Part shown: positions 8,824 to 19,800 of the stretch, piece after piece
Numbering within the stretch: position 1 is the first letter of the stretch
Layout: every line of letters begins with the position of its first letter
Assembly (NCBI GenBank): GCA_029688995.1
Contig: JARULA010000012.1
Coordinates: 1-60,716 of the forward strand
Source of the DNA: Marinilabiliaceae bacterium ANBcel2
Lineage (GTDB): Bacteria; Bacteroidota; Bacteroidia; Bacteroidales; Marinilabiliaceae
Direction: 5' to 3'
Length of the DNA: 60,716 nt
The notes under the pieces: generated by a model
What the model was told of the DNA's origin: nothing
What the model saw: the letters and a program-made list of their open reading frames with translations, nothing else
Databases searched by the model: none
Translations under genes and position numbers: made by a program

Positions 8824-9039
8824 TTTGCTATAATTGTAATGTTGTTTAAAGAAACAACACCATTTTTTCTTCTTGACATCAAGAATCCGTAACCATTCGG
8901 ATGCCAACCGAGAGCAACACTCCACGGTGGTAATATGATGTGGACATCCAGTCAAAATAAAATGCAAGCAATCATTTAATTTTAGCGATGTCCGTGCAAG
9001 AAGGTGTTAAACATTTACTAACATCTAAACAATACTTGT

Positions 9040-10167
9040 ATGGAAACAAAGCACATTTTTACCAGCGAATCCGTTTCTGAAGGTCATCCCGACAAAGTGG
9101 CCGATCAAATTTCTGATGCTATTCTTGATGCATGCCTGACTCAGGATCCGGAGTCCAAAGTGGCCTGTGAAAACCTCATCACCTCCCAACATCTGACCAT
9201 TGCCGGAGAATTACAAACTTCTGCTGTAATTGACGCACCCGCTATAGCACGTCAGGTAATAAAAGAGATAGGCTATAACCATATAAACATCGGGTTTGAC
9301 TATAAAACTGCAGAAATACTGGATCTCCTTCATCAGCAAAGTCCGGAAATAAATTTCAGCGTTAGTGATGGCGGAGCCGGTGATCAGGGTATTATGTTTG
9401 GGTATGCAACCGATGAAACTCCGGAGATGATGCCTTTACCTGTTCTCTTAAGCCACCGGTTACTGGAGCTGCATGCTTCATTGCGTAAAAATGGGACATT
9501 GAGTTGGGCGCGTCCCGATGCCAAATCACAAGTTTCTGTGATTTACCAGAATGGCTTGCCCGTAGGTATTGATACCGTACTTTTATCGATGCAACACAGT
9601 GACGATATTTCACAGGAAGAAATCAGGGAATTGGTCGCTGAACAACTCATTCGACCAGTATTCTCTGACTACCGTTTTGGCAAAGTCAATCGAATTTTAA
9701 TCAATCCCTCCGGAAGTTTTACCGTAGGTGGGCCGCACGGAGATACTGGACTCACTGGAAGAAAAATAGTGGTAGATACCTATGGAGGTGCCTGTCCTCA
9801 TGGTGGCGGTGCTTTCTCAGGGAAAGATGCCACCAAAGTCGATCGCTCTGCAGCCTATGCTGCCCGATATGTGGCAAAACACATCGTGGCTGCTGGTTTG
9901 GCTAAACGTTGCACCATCCAACTATCCTATGCCATTGGTGTGGCTGAACCCGTTTCTGTATATGTGGATACCCATGCAACCGGTAAGCTGCCTTCTGGAG
10001 AGATAGAAAAGGCAATTAGACAACACTTTGATCTTACTCCCGGAGGGATTATCGCTAAGCTTAAGCTAATGCTGCCGGTATTTCGTGAAACAGCTTCCTA
10101 TGGCCACTTTGGGAGGGAACAATTCAGTTGGGAGCAACTTGATGAACAGATTCTGGGGAATCTGTAA
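9040..10167 (+). CDS. metK: S-adenosylmethionine synthetase
   Basis: This 375-residue protein has all the marks of methionine adenosyltransferase: [20 protein letters not shown] at the N-terminus with the catalytic His and Asp, [16 protein letters not shown] (ATP-binding hexapeptide region), and the glycine-rich [18 protein letters not shown]. Length is near the usual 380-400. It makes SAM from ATP and methionine. Here it lies in an accessory region upstream of a large DNA methylase and a radical SAM enzyme, both SAM users, though 4 kb or more away. Whether it is the only metK of the genome cannot be told. No SAM riboswitch was recognised upstream. Confidence 0.93.
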   Translation: METKHIFTSESVSEGHPDKVADQISDAILDACLTQDPESKVACENLITSQHLTIAGELQTSAVIDAPAIARQVIKEIGYNHINIGFDYKTAEILDLLHQQSPEINFSVSDGGAGDQGIMFGYATDETPEMMPLPVLLSHRLLELHASLRKNGTLSWARPDAKSQVSVIYQNGLPVGIDTVLLSMQHSDDISQEEIRELVAEQLIRPVFSDYRFGKVNRILINPSGSFTVGGPHGDTGLTGRKIVVDTYGGACPHGGGAFSGKDATKVDRSAAYAARYVAKHIVAAGLAKRCTIQLSYAIGVAEPVSVYVDTHATGKLPSGEIEKAIRQHFDLTPGGIIAKLKLMLPVFRETASYGHFGREQFSWEQLDEQILGNL

Positions 10168-10204
10168 ATACACCATCTCATTTTTATCTCTAAAAAAAGC
10201 TCTC

Positions 10205-10909
10205 ATGAATAATCTCATTAAAATAACCCGTCAGGATGGGTCAGTTTTCAGCATACCACAATCATATATTGCCACTGGTGAAAAACCGACACATTATACG
10301 GTCTCAGTCACTGGTTGTAGCCACACTCATCTTTTTTTAATTGATGATGATGGATTGAAGGCCAATATGCCCATAAACATTGTTGACGAAAACAACCTGC
10401 CTGTTGTGGCAGACAGACTAACTTTGAGCAATACATTATATGCCCACTGGTTCCGGGATGCTTTAAAGCGCAAACAAAATGAGCCATCTTTATTGAAAAG
10501 TGAGCATTTGGGATGGATACTTAAAAATCCGGAGCTGGTGTTGAATAATCCCGAGTATTTCCTGCTACAATGGAGAGGAATGCTGTTTGGTGGTGGATTG
10601 TTTCTTCGTGAGTATGACTATTGTCTGGGAGGGCTTTTAGAGGCCTGGTTGCAAACTGATGATTTGACCTTTAGATGGCAGGAAGAAACAGTTTATCTGC
10701 TTAAAGTGATGGGAAGTCCATTGAGTGGTATCAATACCTTTTTTGCCTGGAATCCTTTCAGAAAAACCATCATTCATGGACGGGGAATGCCTCAATGGTT
10801 TGAGCGCTATAAAGCCATCAAAAGCATCGCGCTACGATATCCATACACCTTGAAAAACAACCATCAATTAACTCAACAGTTAATTGATGAGGTCGTCAAT
10901 TGTCGGTAA
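10205..10909 (+). CDS. Conserved-looking protein of unknown function
   Basis: I do not recognise this 234-residue protein. The ATG at 10205 is preferred because a longer frame would overlap the metK end. It starts 37 bases after metK and may be co-transcribed. The C-terminal half is rich in aromatic and glycine residues (QWRGMLFGGGLFLREYDYCLGG, here shortened in reading as two helical pieces) without a clear signal peptide. It may be cytoplasmic. Nothing in it reveals an active site. Confidence 0.6.
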   Translation: MNNLIKITRQDGSVFSIPQSYIATGEKPTHYTVSVTGCSHTHLFLIDDDGLKANMPINIVDENNLPVVADRLTLSNTLYAHWFRDALKRKQNEPSLLKSEHLGWILKNPELVLNNPEYFLLQWRGMLFGGGLFLREYDYCLGGLLEAWLQTDDLTFRWQEETVYLLKVMGSPLSGINTFFAWNPFRKTIIHGRGMPQWFERYKAIKSIALRYPYTLKNNHQLTQQLIDEVVNCR

Positions 10910-10996
10910 ACAATGCTTTTAAAAAAAGCAAATAGCTACAACAAGATATTAAACTTCAAATACTTTTTTAACTGTTTGTTTATTTGACGGTCACGA

Positions 10997-11022
10997 TTTG
11001 TCACACCCTCGTTCTACATTTG
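10997..11022 (+). promoter_or_regulatory. Promoter of zinc-ribbon-like gene
   Basis: TTTG (10997-11000), fourteen bases, then TACATTTG (11015-11022), a full match to TAnnTTTG, 25 bases before the ATG at 11048. It fits the spacing seen at other promoters in this window. Confidence 0.5.
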
Positions 11023-11047
11023 TAATAAACCATTTAATATAAACCAA

Positions 11048-11677
11048 ATGATCTTAGACCCCTTTCAGATTCACTCATGCCCTCAATGTAAATCCAACGT
11101 TTTGCGGGGAAGGCTCACCAGCGGAAATGCAATTGGTGCTACGTTTTATTCAGACGGAGATATGTTTGCACCTATGTTGCCGGAGTTTCCTATGGTCACC
11201 GAATGTCAATGCTGTGCAACCATATTTTGGTTACACAGTGAAAATCACATTGCCCGGATTTCTTTATATGATGATACCAGACTAACTGACAATATCCCAG
11301 TGGCAGGATCAATATCTGCGGAAACTTGTAAAAGAGCCATCACAGAAACACATTATAACAACAAAGACGAAGAACGTTATTTGCGCATAGGATTCTGGCG
11401 TATAATCAACAATGAACTTCGTATTAATAATAGGCAATCCCTCAAAACTGAGCTATTCACCTTTTGGGAAGACAACATTAATCATCTTATAACAATGATG
11501 ATAGATTCTGAGGATGATAATGACAGGAAACTTTTGGCTGAACTTTATCGTAACATCGGTCAATTCAATGATTGTAAGAGAGAACTGAGCAGCCTTTGCC
11601 CAAAAGAACATTCCAATTTTATCAATCGACTATACAGGGAGTGTGAAATAAACAACCGTTTTCAGGTTGAATTATAA
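11048..11677 (+). CDS. Unknown protein with zinc-ribbon-like Cys pairs
   Basis: This 209-residue protein carries CPQC near residues 12-15 and CQCC near 58-61, a spacing that could build a treble-clef or rubredoxin-like metal site. The rest is hydrophilic and helical with tetratricopeptide-like character at the end (LLAELYRNIGQFNDCKRELS). No signal peptide. It has its own promoter. Function unknown. Confidence 0.65.
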   Translation: MILDPFQIHSCPQCKSNVLRGRLTSGNAIGATFYSDGDMFAPMLPEFPMVTECQCCATIFWLHSENHIARISLYDDTRLTDNIPVAGSISAETCKRAITETHYNNKDEERYLRIGFWRIINNELRINNRQSLKTELFTFWEDNINHLITMMIDSEDDNDRKLLAELYRNIGQFNDCKRELSSLCPKEHSNFINRLYRECEINNRFQVEL

Positions 11678-11836
11678 CCGGAATAATTGCTTGCTATAGT
11701 TGTGTAGGCAGGGGTTTTAACGACCACTCCGTTAACTAAATTATATGTATCAAACTTTAGTGTAAAGTAATGTTTCATACGGTTTAATCACTTGAACAAT
11801 ATTAAAATATACTATAAATCCTAAAACTTATCTGTT

Positions 11837-12043
11837 ATGAAAATTTTTAATTTACTATTAGCGGCTTTAACAATTGTGTTTTTCGTCTCTTGCGACAAAG
11901 ACGATGACAGCAGTCTCAACAGTGGTAGCGATGCGGTTGTCGATGCCGATGGGAACATTTATCAAACTGTTACAATCGGCAATCAGATTTGGATGGCAGA
12001 AAATCTGCGTACCACCAAATATAATAATGGATCTCCCATATAA
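11837..12043 (+). CDS. Truncated FISUMP-domain lipoprotein
   Basis: This 68-residue frame begins with a lipoprotein signal (VFFVSC, Cys near 19) followed by an acidic linker (DKDDDSS). It then runs into the start of a Fibrobacter succinogenes major paralogous domain (DADGNIYQTVTIGNQIWMA, ENLRTTKYNNG). Full proteins of this kind are two to five times longer, so the domain is cut after about 35 residues. It is likely a broken gene; no continuation is visible in the other frames. Confidence 0.65.
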   Translation: MKIFNLLLAALTIVFFVSCDKDDDSSLNSGSDAVVDADGNIYQTVTIGNQIWMAENLRTTKYNNGSPI

Positions 12044-12114
12044 TACCATAAAAGCATACCCCATAAATATGACACAAGCCAATAAAGCCAACCATTAACT
12101 AAATCTATTCGCTT

Positions 12115-13164
12115 ATGAGAACAACCCTGTTTCTAACATCTGCCTTAATCTTTTTGAGCATGTCAATGCATGCTCAAAAAGACCTTTTTCAGGCATCAGG
12201 AGAATTGTATGGCAAAACAGAGTCCATCACTAAAATAGCATTTCCAACTTATTGCGATACCGGCTATGTGCATGTAGATACCTTATCTCTTGATACATAT
12301 ATGACCTATATTTATCCAAATCATCAATCATCAGCAGGGTTAGATATGTTTATGCCGGCTGAAGTACCCTTAAAACATGTCAGATATAACAAAAAAGGCA
12401 GAGTTGTTCAAACAGCTCTTATTGATGGAGATAAAATGGATTGGTATAAGTACCGTTACGACTGGTACGGGCGGCTTAAAAAGCAAGCCTCCGGTATCGC
12501 ATATCGTTGCGATGACGAAGAAGAGTTTGAACCCTTCTTCTCCATGCAGCGAAAATTTAAGCGTACCGAAAGAAGAGAACGCGCTAAAGATGTGGTCTCT
12601 AAACAGACAGGGTATCGGGTGCTTTATGATCAAAACATCAACCCTGTCAAGCGCGAATTTTTCGATGAAAATAACCGGTTAATCTACCGAAAGGTTTATT
12701 CCTCCGACGAAAATAATTCGCAAATTAAATATCCGGCTATAAAAACATTGAGATGGTCGGCCACATATCATGATGATGGACAACCGATGGTTGAAACTGG
12801 TTATGATAAAAACGAGAATATAACCCAAACCATTCATTTTAGCTATGATGAAAACAACATGCCACAAACAGAAGTTTGGAAAGACAGCTCCGGAAAAGAA
12901 ACATTCCGGTGGAACTATCTTTACGATGATAACAGAAAGCTGTTGGAACTGGAGGCGATTGCGCAGGGAGAGATGATTTTCAAATACATATTTGAATATA
13001 ACCAGCAACACCACATTGTTCATCTGACTTTGAAAACACCCGGGAACAAAAGAACCTGGAGATCAGATTATGGATATGATGAGGTAGGTAATTGGGAATA
13101 CCACTTTCTATACATCGACAACGGACCAGTATTTTATTCACAAAGAGAAATTGAATATTATTAA
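12115..13164 (+). CDS. Secreted YD-like repeat protein
   Basis: This 349-residue protein has a signal peptide (cut probably after SMHAQ near residue 21). The mature chain is built from weak YD/RHS-type repeats: RYNKKGRVVQT, RYDWYGRLKKQ, YHDDGQPMVETGYDKNENIT, YDDNRKLLELE, YGYDEVGNWEYH. These form beta-strand repeats in wall- or surface-located proteins. It overlaps by frame with the next gene region and ends 10 bases before its ATG, so the two are likely an operon. Confidence 0.75.
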   Translation: MRTTLFLTSALIFLSMSMHAQKDLFQASGELYGKTESITKIAFPTYCDTGYVHVDTLSLDTYMTYIYPNHQSSAGLDMFMPAEVPLKHVRYNKKGRVVQTALIDGDKMDWYKYRYDWYGRLKKQASGIAYRCDDEEEFEPFFSMQRKFKRTERRERAKDVVSKQTGYRVLYDQNINPVKREFFDENNRLIYRKVYSSDENNSQIKYPAIKTLRWSATYHDDGQPMVETGYDKNENITQTIHFSYDENNMPQTEVWKDSSGKETFRWNYLYDDNRKLLELEAIAQGEMIFKYIFEYNQQHHIVHLTLKTPGNKRTWRSDYGYDEVGNWEYHFLYIDNGPVFYSQREIEYY

Positions 13165-13174
13165 ATATAAAACC

Positions 13175-13834
13175 ATGAAAAACATACTTATAACAATCAT
13201 CATTTTAATAACCATTTCCTCTGGCAGCTTGTCCCAACGTACCAACACGTTTCCACTGGATGATGGAGCGTTACATTTTCTTTCAGTTTTTGAGAGTTTT
13301 CATTACAATCATAACATCTTCTTTATTACAAGGACTGTAGAAGATCGAAGCCGTCATGAATATAAGATATACTATTACAACCATGGATCCGCAGAGTGGA
13401 CGGCTGCCAGTGATGTTCTTGCCGTTATGAGACCGGATTCAGGTGGATTACTCTATCCTCGGGAAAATCATTATAGTCAAACCGGATTAAAGATCCGATT
13501 TCCCGACAGGAATCATTTAATCATTATCGGGACAATTGATTACGGTTACCAAAACAATTCCTTTTTGTATCGCCCCGTTGTAATGTTGTTAAAACAAACA
13601 GGAGATCAACAAAACCCCCGCTGGGAAATAATAGAAAGAAAAATCATCGATAAAAATGTTCGAGACCGAATACACATCCGCGAACAGTACAATCCTGACA
13701 CCAATCAGACCAAATTCATCATATACGACCGACACAATGGTGATGTGCGCCTTGACATAGTAGAAAACAACAGTCAATACCGGTTCAATCTTATCAATGG
13801 CAACTACTATGAGGGTAAAGAGTATTTGGAGTGA
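13175..13834 (+). CDS. Secreted protein of unknown function
   Basis: This 219-residue protein starts at ATG 13175 with a typical signal peptide (MKNILITIIILITISSGSLS). The mature part is beta-rich (LKIRFPDRNHLIIIGTIDYG, KFIIYDRHNGDVRLDIVE). It follows the YD-like gene by 10 bases. No recognised family. Confidence 0.65.
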   Translation: MKNILITIIILITISSGSLSQRTNTFPLDDGALHFLSVFESFHYNHNIFFITRTVEDRSRHEYKIYYYNHGSAEWTAASDVLAVMRPDSGGLLYPRENHYSQTGLKIRFPDRNHLIIIGTIDYGYQNNSFLYRPVVMLLKQTGDQQNPRWEIIERKIIDKNVRDRIHIREQYNPDTNQTKFIIYDRHNGDVRLDIVENNSQYRFNLINGNYYEGKEYLE

Positions 13835-14047
13835 CAAGGGTTATACAAATTTCTTTTACAGATTTATAAATCTAATAATTTAAATTCGGCTACGATTTTT
13901 TTTAACAAAATATTGGAAATGCTATGGTTTATCCTTTGACATGTCCCGTTTTTTGAACATTTTTAACGTCGATTAAAAACCGAACCTAGAATTTTTCATA
14001 CAATGACTTGGGTGGTTTGGTTGTTTTATTAATACATCATTTTACAT

Positions 14048-16879
14048 ATGGACAACACTTCGAATAGTAATTTAGCATCAGGAATGCGGATCACCATTAG
14101 GGATGAAGATTTTATCATTACTAAAACTGATCAAAATATTGTAGAGGCTGAAGGTATTTCGGAGTTGGTGAAAGGAATGAAATTTTCCTTTGATTTAAAT
14201 CTGGAAGATGTTGAAGTGATTACTCCGGAAAAAACCCGTTTAGTGCCAGATACCTCCAATGGATATAGAAAGACAAAACTCTTTGTAGAGACTGTTCTTC
14301 GCAATTCATCCTTTTATTCAGGAGGCATTGAAATAGCTCATAAAGCGGCTATCCATCCCAGTAACTACCAGTTTATACCTACGTTAAAGGCTTTAAAATT
14401 ACCCAAGCCTAGGTTTCTGATTGCTGATGGTGTGGGTTTGGGGAAGACCATACAGGCTGGGATATTTCTCACAGAAATGGTACGTAGAAATAAAGGGCAA
14501 AGAGTTTTAGTGGTTACACCAAAGTCTATTTTAGCACAGTTTCAACAAGAAATCTGGACACGGTTTTCCATACCACTGGTAAGGCTCGATAGTTTGGGAG
14601 TAGCCAAAATCAGCGATATGATCCCAGCTAATAAAAATCCTTTTGAATACTATGATAAGGTAATTGTTTCCATTGATACCCTAAAAAACAATGCCAAATT
14701 TTTACACCATCTGGAAAAAATCAGGTGGCATGTTGTTATAATTGATGAATGTCATACAGTGGCCAATGATGACAGTGAACGGGGAAAACTGGCCAAGTTT
14801 CTTTCACAAAGGAGTGAAGCATTGATATTGGCATCGGCAACTCCCCATAATGGTAAGAAAAAGAATTTCACCAATCTTCTCAACCTCATTGACCCAACAG
14901 CGGTACCATACAATGGCGAATTTACCAAGGAGGACATTAAGCCATTTTTTGAAAGAAGGTTTAAAAAGGACATTGCAGATGAGGTGGGTGATCAATTCAA
15001 AGAGCGGATTACCACCAGTTACCATTGTGACCTTTTTCCTGAGGAAGTTGAAGTATTGCAGATTATCCAGAATGCAAAAAATGAAGCTTTTGAAAAAGCA
15101 GAGGGAAAAATGAACGATGGATTACTGCTATTCACCATTGGCTTGTTTAAATCTTATATGTCGTCCCCTGCTGCATGCCTGGAAACCATTAAAAACCGGC
15201 TTTATAAAGAAAAAGATGATGAAATAGCTAAAGATTTCCTTCAAGATTTAGAGCAAAGAATTGAACACATACTGAAGCACGGCAAAGATGGAAAGCTGCA
15301 GGGATTTATTGAAAAGCTGAAAGAGAAAAAGTGGGCCGGCGAAAAAACAGATGATAGAATTATTGTTTTTGCTGAAAGAATTAAAACCCTTGAATATCTG
15401 GTAGAACAATTGAGAAACACTTTTACTATTGAAGAAAAGAGCATTGTTAAATTCGATGGGGGCTTGACTGACGTTGATCAACAAGAAATTATTGATGACT
15501 TTGCCAAAGAAGACAGTTCTGTGCGCCTTTTTATATCATCAGATGCAGGTAGTCAGGGAGTCAACCTGCATTACCATTGCCATATCATGTATAATTATGA
15601 TATTCCCTGGTCAATCATTACTCTGGAGCAAAGAAACGGGCGAATCGATCGTTTTGGGCAAACCCGTGAACCTGAAATTTATTATCTGATATCAAGGACA
15701 GACAATCAGGGTATACGCGATGATTTCCGCATTTTGGAGAAACTGACTGAAAAAGAACAGGAGGTTCAGAAATCTCTGGGTGATGCCGGTAGCTTATGGA
15801 TGCTCTACGATACAAAAAAGGAAGAAAACAAGGTGTTAAAAGCGTACGCTAAGGGTGATGCTACGGAGCTGGACAAAGCTGACAAAGACGATGAAGTTGA
15901 CTGGGATTTTTTCAATGAGAACGATGATGAAGTTTTCGCAGAGCAGGACAAAATATTTGAGGACAAGCCCGGCTCTTTTTTTGACAACGATTTTGAGTTC
16001 TATGTTAATCTCATTAAAACTCTTCAAGCGGAGAACGACCATTTTCAAGACAAAATCTATTTGGACAAAGAAAGCAAAACCATTGAGTTTGCATTGGATG
16101 AGGAATTGAGCCGTAAGGGAGTATTGTATGACTTACCTGATGAAGCTTTCCCTTTAAAGCGAAATACTTTCAAGTTAACGACAGACAAAGATTTGGTGGA
16201 GAAGGCCATTGCTAAAGCTCGAAAGAAGAAGGAGAACCCTTGGCCCGACCTTCAGTTGTTATATGATCTGCATCCCATTGCACGTTGGCTGCAGTTTAAA
16301 ATCCTTGCTCTGATTGACAAAGGAAATGCTCCGGTGGTAAGAATGCGAAGTCCTTTACCCGAGAAATCAGCCTGGTTTGTATTTCAGGGGATTACATCCA
16401 ATACAAAAGGACAGTCCATTTTATCAAGGTCATTTGTGGTAGGGCGGTCATTTATTGGGCAGCAAGTGGGCTCGATGGATTCTTTTGATGATTTTTTACA
16501 AAACTATCGGTTATTTGATGATTTACCTGATATTGAAATTGAAAACACACATATTGACCTGATGCAAAGCATGCTCCCCGATGCTGTTAAAAGTGCGAGG
16601 AAACTTTACGAAACCACATGGCAAGGCAGCTTGCGTGATGAGGTAGAAGAAAAATTAGGGGTTTATGAGAAGAAACTAAATAAATGGCTTCAAGATTCTG
16701 AACGGCAGTTGGAGCTTCAGTTTGGTGATGATTTTTCTGGTACACTCAAGGTGCACAAAAACAAGCGAAAAAAGGATATTGAGTATTTAAGGCAGGAAAC
16801 TTCAGGATTTTATCAAACCTGCTTTCAGTTAGACAATGAGCCTTTTTTTCGTTTGCTCGCAGTTTTTTACAATGCTTAA
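14048..16879 (+). CDS. SNF2/RapA-type helicase of a DISARM-like system (DrmD-like)
   Basis: This 943-residue protein is an SF2 SNF2-family ATPase. GVGLGKT (about 129-135) is Walker A, DECH (about 233-236) is Walker B, SATPHNG (about 262) is motif III, and RNGRIDRFGQ (about 530) is motif VI. The layout, with a helicase followed by a large methylase and a DUF1998 helicase, is that of class 1 DISARM, in which DrmD is the SNF2 helicase. It is the first of four genes; the next starts 12 bases later. In this role it would move on DNA and help block incoming phage DNA. An unrelated restriction-like use is possible, but the neighbourhood argues for defence. Confidence 0.85.
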   Translation: MDNTSNSNLASGMRITIRDEDFIITKTDQNIVEAEGISELVKGMKFSFDLNLEDVEVITPEKTRLVPDTSNGYRKTKLFVETVLRNSSFYSGGIEIAHKAAIHPSNYQFIPTLKALKLPKPRFLIADGVGLGKTIQAGIFLTEMVRRNKGQRVLVVTPKSILAQFQQEIWTRFSIPLVRLDSLGVAKISDMIPANKNPFEYYDKVIVSIDTLKNNAKFLHHLEKIRWHVVIIDECHTVANDDSERGKLAKFLSQRSEALILASATPHNGKKKNFTNLLNLIDPTAVPYNGEFTKEDIKPFFERRFKKDIADEVGDQFKERITTSYHCDLFPEEVEVLQIIQNAKNEAFEKAEGKMNDGLLLFTIGLFKSYMSSPAACLETIKNRLYKEKDDEIAKDFLQDLEQRIEHILKHGKDGKLQGFIEKLKEKKWAGEKTDDRIIVFAERIKTLEYLVEQLRNTFTIEEKSIVKFDGGLTDVDQQEIIDDFAKEDSSVRLFISSDAGSQGVNLHYHCHIMYNYDIPWSIITLEQRNGRIDRFGQTREPEIYYLISRTDNQGIRDDFRILEKLTEKEQEVQKSLGDAGSLWMLYDTKKEENKVLKAYAKGDATELDKADKDDEVDWDFFNENDDEVFAEQDKIFEDKPGSFFDNDFEFYVNLIKTLQAENDHFQDKIYLDKESKTIEFALDEELSRKGVLYDLPDEAFPLKRNTFKLTTDKDLVEKAIAKARKKKENPWPDLQLLYDLHPIARWLQFKILALIDKGNAPVVRMRSPLPEKSAWFVFQGITSNTKGQSILSRSFVVGRSFIGQQVGSMDSFDDFLQNYRLFDDLPDIEIENTHIDLMQSMLPDAVKSARKLYETTWQGSLRDEVEEKLGVYEKKLNKWLQDSERQLELQFGDDFSGTLKVHKNKRKKDIEYLRQETSGFYQTCFQLDNEPFFRLLAVFYNA

Positions 16880-16891
16880 AATCCGGTACAA

Positions 16892-19800
16892 ATGATCAAG
16901 TTTTTAGAAAACATAGGTGATTTTTATTCTCAAAATTTTTTCTCGGAAGATTTTCCCAAAAAAGTTTTTGACAAAGCGGGCTATGTAACACAGAAGAAGA
17001 AGGATGACGAAAAGGAATACAATCCCAACCATATTTCTGAAATCAATGCCAAGGTAAATCCCTTACGAGAGCAGTATTATCAGTTCAAAAAAGATTTACT
17101 GAACCTTCAAAGGGAAAAGGATAAGGTTAAAAGGACCCATGATTTTCACAAGAAAGTGCTGGATGTGCTGGGATACAGCAATGGGCAGCAAGAATACGGT
17201 AATCAGGTTTACCTGAATGACAAAGAAATTATCCCCGTATTGTTTAGCTATACCAAAGGAAATAAGCCATTCCTCTACATCATGGAGATGAAGGGCATTG
17301 TAAAAGAATCCGATGATAAAGAGCCTGAGGGGATTTATGAGCAGATCTGGGGAAAGGACGATTGGGAAAAAGTTTATCCTGAAGTATGGAAAGATATTGA
17401 GCTAAAACCTGATGTGGTTAAGGATGCTCTGAGTGAGTTGTTCTTATTGCCTGTGGATGAGCGGCCCGAATATGTTATCATGCTTGCGGGAGCCAAAATA
17501 TTTCTTATAAACTACGAGAAATGGAAATACGACAGCTACCTGCTATTTGATATTGAGCAGTTGGTGGAAGAATCAAGAATACCCGCCAATCGTGACTATC
17601 TTTCATTGTTTTATGCTCTGCTTAACAAATCGCAGTTCATTTCCGATACCGAAAGCCTGTTACAATCTCTGGATGAAGATGCCCATAAAGCTGCTTATGG
17701 GGTTACTCAAGACTTGAAAGAAGGGGTGGTGTATGCCGTGGAAACATTGGCCAATGAAGCCATTTACTATAAATTGAACCAGGCCGAAACACCACAGGAA
17801 AAGGAAGCATTGAAGAAAAAGATGGCAAACGAAACCTTTGCCAATGAGCTTAAGGACGATTGCCTTACCATGGTTTATCGGCTTTTATTTCTGTTTTACG
17901 CTGAATCTCGCGAAGAGTTGGAGATACTGCCCATCAAAGACCATACGTATCAAAAGGGCTATAGTCTTGAAATGTTGCGCGATATGGAGATGATAGAATT
18001 GCGCACCGAGTCTTCACGCAATGGACATTTTATTTCGAAGAGCCTTTGGAAACTTTTTAATTTTCTTTTTACCGGAAAGCAGAACGGGCATAAGGGTTTT
18101 GCCATGAAGCGCCTTGACTCGCCTCTTTTTGATAACAATGAGCTTACGTACCTTAAGGATGTCCATTTTCGAAATTTCAAACTGCAAAGCATAATTTTCA
18201 GGCTTTCGCTGAGCAAGGGAAACAGAAGAAACCGCCCCGGTCGCATATCTTATGCCAACCTGGGCATTAACCAGTTGGGTAGTGTTTACGAAAGCTTGCT
18301 GGCATACAGGGGTTTTTTTGCTTCGGAAGCCATGATTGAAGTAAAGGCAGCCAATGATGCTACAGGAAAAGACGGTACTTTTGTGGTCCCTTTTTCACGA
18401 CGCGATGATTTTAAAGATGATGAAGTCTTGAAAGACCCTGAAAATCCTGATATTGATAAAGAAATTCCCGAGGGTCATTTTGTGTACCGCCTTAATGGGC
18501 GCGACCGCAAAAAATCTGCTTCCTTTTATACGCCAGAGGTGCTTACCCGGACGACTGTAAAATATACTTTGAAAGGCATTATTGACCGGCTCAAAGAACG
18601 ACAGGAAAATGGGGAGTTTTGTGCCGATGAAATTTTGGAGTTGAAAATTCTTGAACCCGCCATGGGAGCAGCCGCTTTCCAGAACGAAGCCATTAACCAA
18701 CTGGCAGTGGCATACCTTGAGCTAAAAGAAAACGAGGAAGTAAGAAAGGAACGAAAGCGCATTGTGCCGGGGCGGTATCACGACGAACTACAAAAGGTGA
18801 AAGCATATATAGCCGCCAAAAATGTGTATGGGGTGGATATTAACCCCACTGCTATAGAGCTGGGCAAACTTTCGCTCTGGCTCAATTGCATGCACAAAGG
18901 GATGGAAACCCCCTTCTTTGCCAACCGACTTGGCGTTGGTAATGCCGTTGTGGGTTGCTGGCTTAAGGTGTATAACAGGAAGGATGTAATTGTAGAGTAT
19001 CCCATAGAAGGTACCAAAAGACTAAGGGAAACCCCCATATCCAAAACCTGGTGGGCAAATGCCCCCCATAAGATTGCCTGGGATAAAAAAGGAAATATTA
19101 CCCGCAAGCCGGGACAGTTTTATCACTTTTTGCTGCCTGATGACAATATGCTGGCATCGGCCAACATTAAATTATTGAAAGAGGAGCTTACCAAAGGACA
19201 AATAGGTGGTATTAAAGACTGGAAGAAGGAATTTAAACAGCCTTTAAGCACCTTGGAATGCAATCGTCTGGAGAAAATCTGCAAGGTCATTGATACCCTG
19301 TTGCAAGAGCATTACAACCAAATTAAAGGCATTATAAAAGATACTACCAGTGCCTATGCCATTTACGGGCAGGAGCCACCACAGATGGCGCTAAAAGGAT
19401 ACAATGAAAAGGAGCGCCTGAAAGAGACACTGGAAGCCCGCAACGCACCCTACTATAAGTTGCGTATGGTTATGGACTATTGGTGCAGCTTGTGGTTTTG
19501 GGATGCACGTAATGTGGCCGACTTGCCTACGCGCACCCAATGGTACAACGAAGTTGAAAATATATTGGGTGTGGATTTAAGCTTCATGGATGAAAATGCC
19601 ACCCCTAGGGATATTTTAACTCAAATCAGCCAAAAGGCAGGTGATACCTGGACACTGTTTGCCGACAATACCAGGATAAGCATTGTAGAAAAACTGCGCA
19701 ATCAACACCGCTTTTTCCACCACGAGCTGGAGTTTTTGGAGGTATTTAAGGAAAGAGGCGGGTTTGATGTGATAGTGGGTAATCCACCTTGGGTGAAAAT

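Noticed and set aside
8824-9039. SAM riboswitch upstream of metK
   Set aside because: I looked for the usual paired elements and saw none that I could support.
10085-10204. Longer start for the gene after metK
   Set aside because: It would overlap the end of metK out of frame; the ATG at 10205 gives a clean protein.
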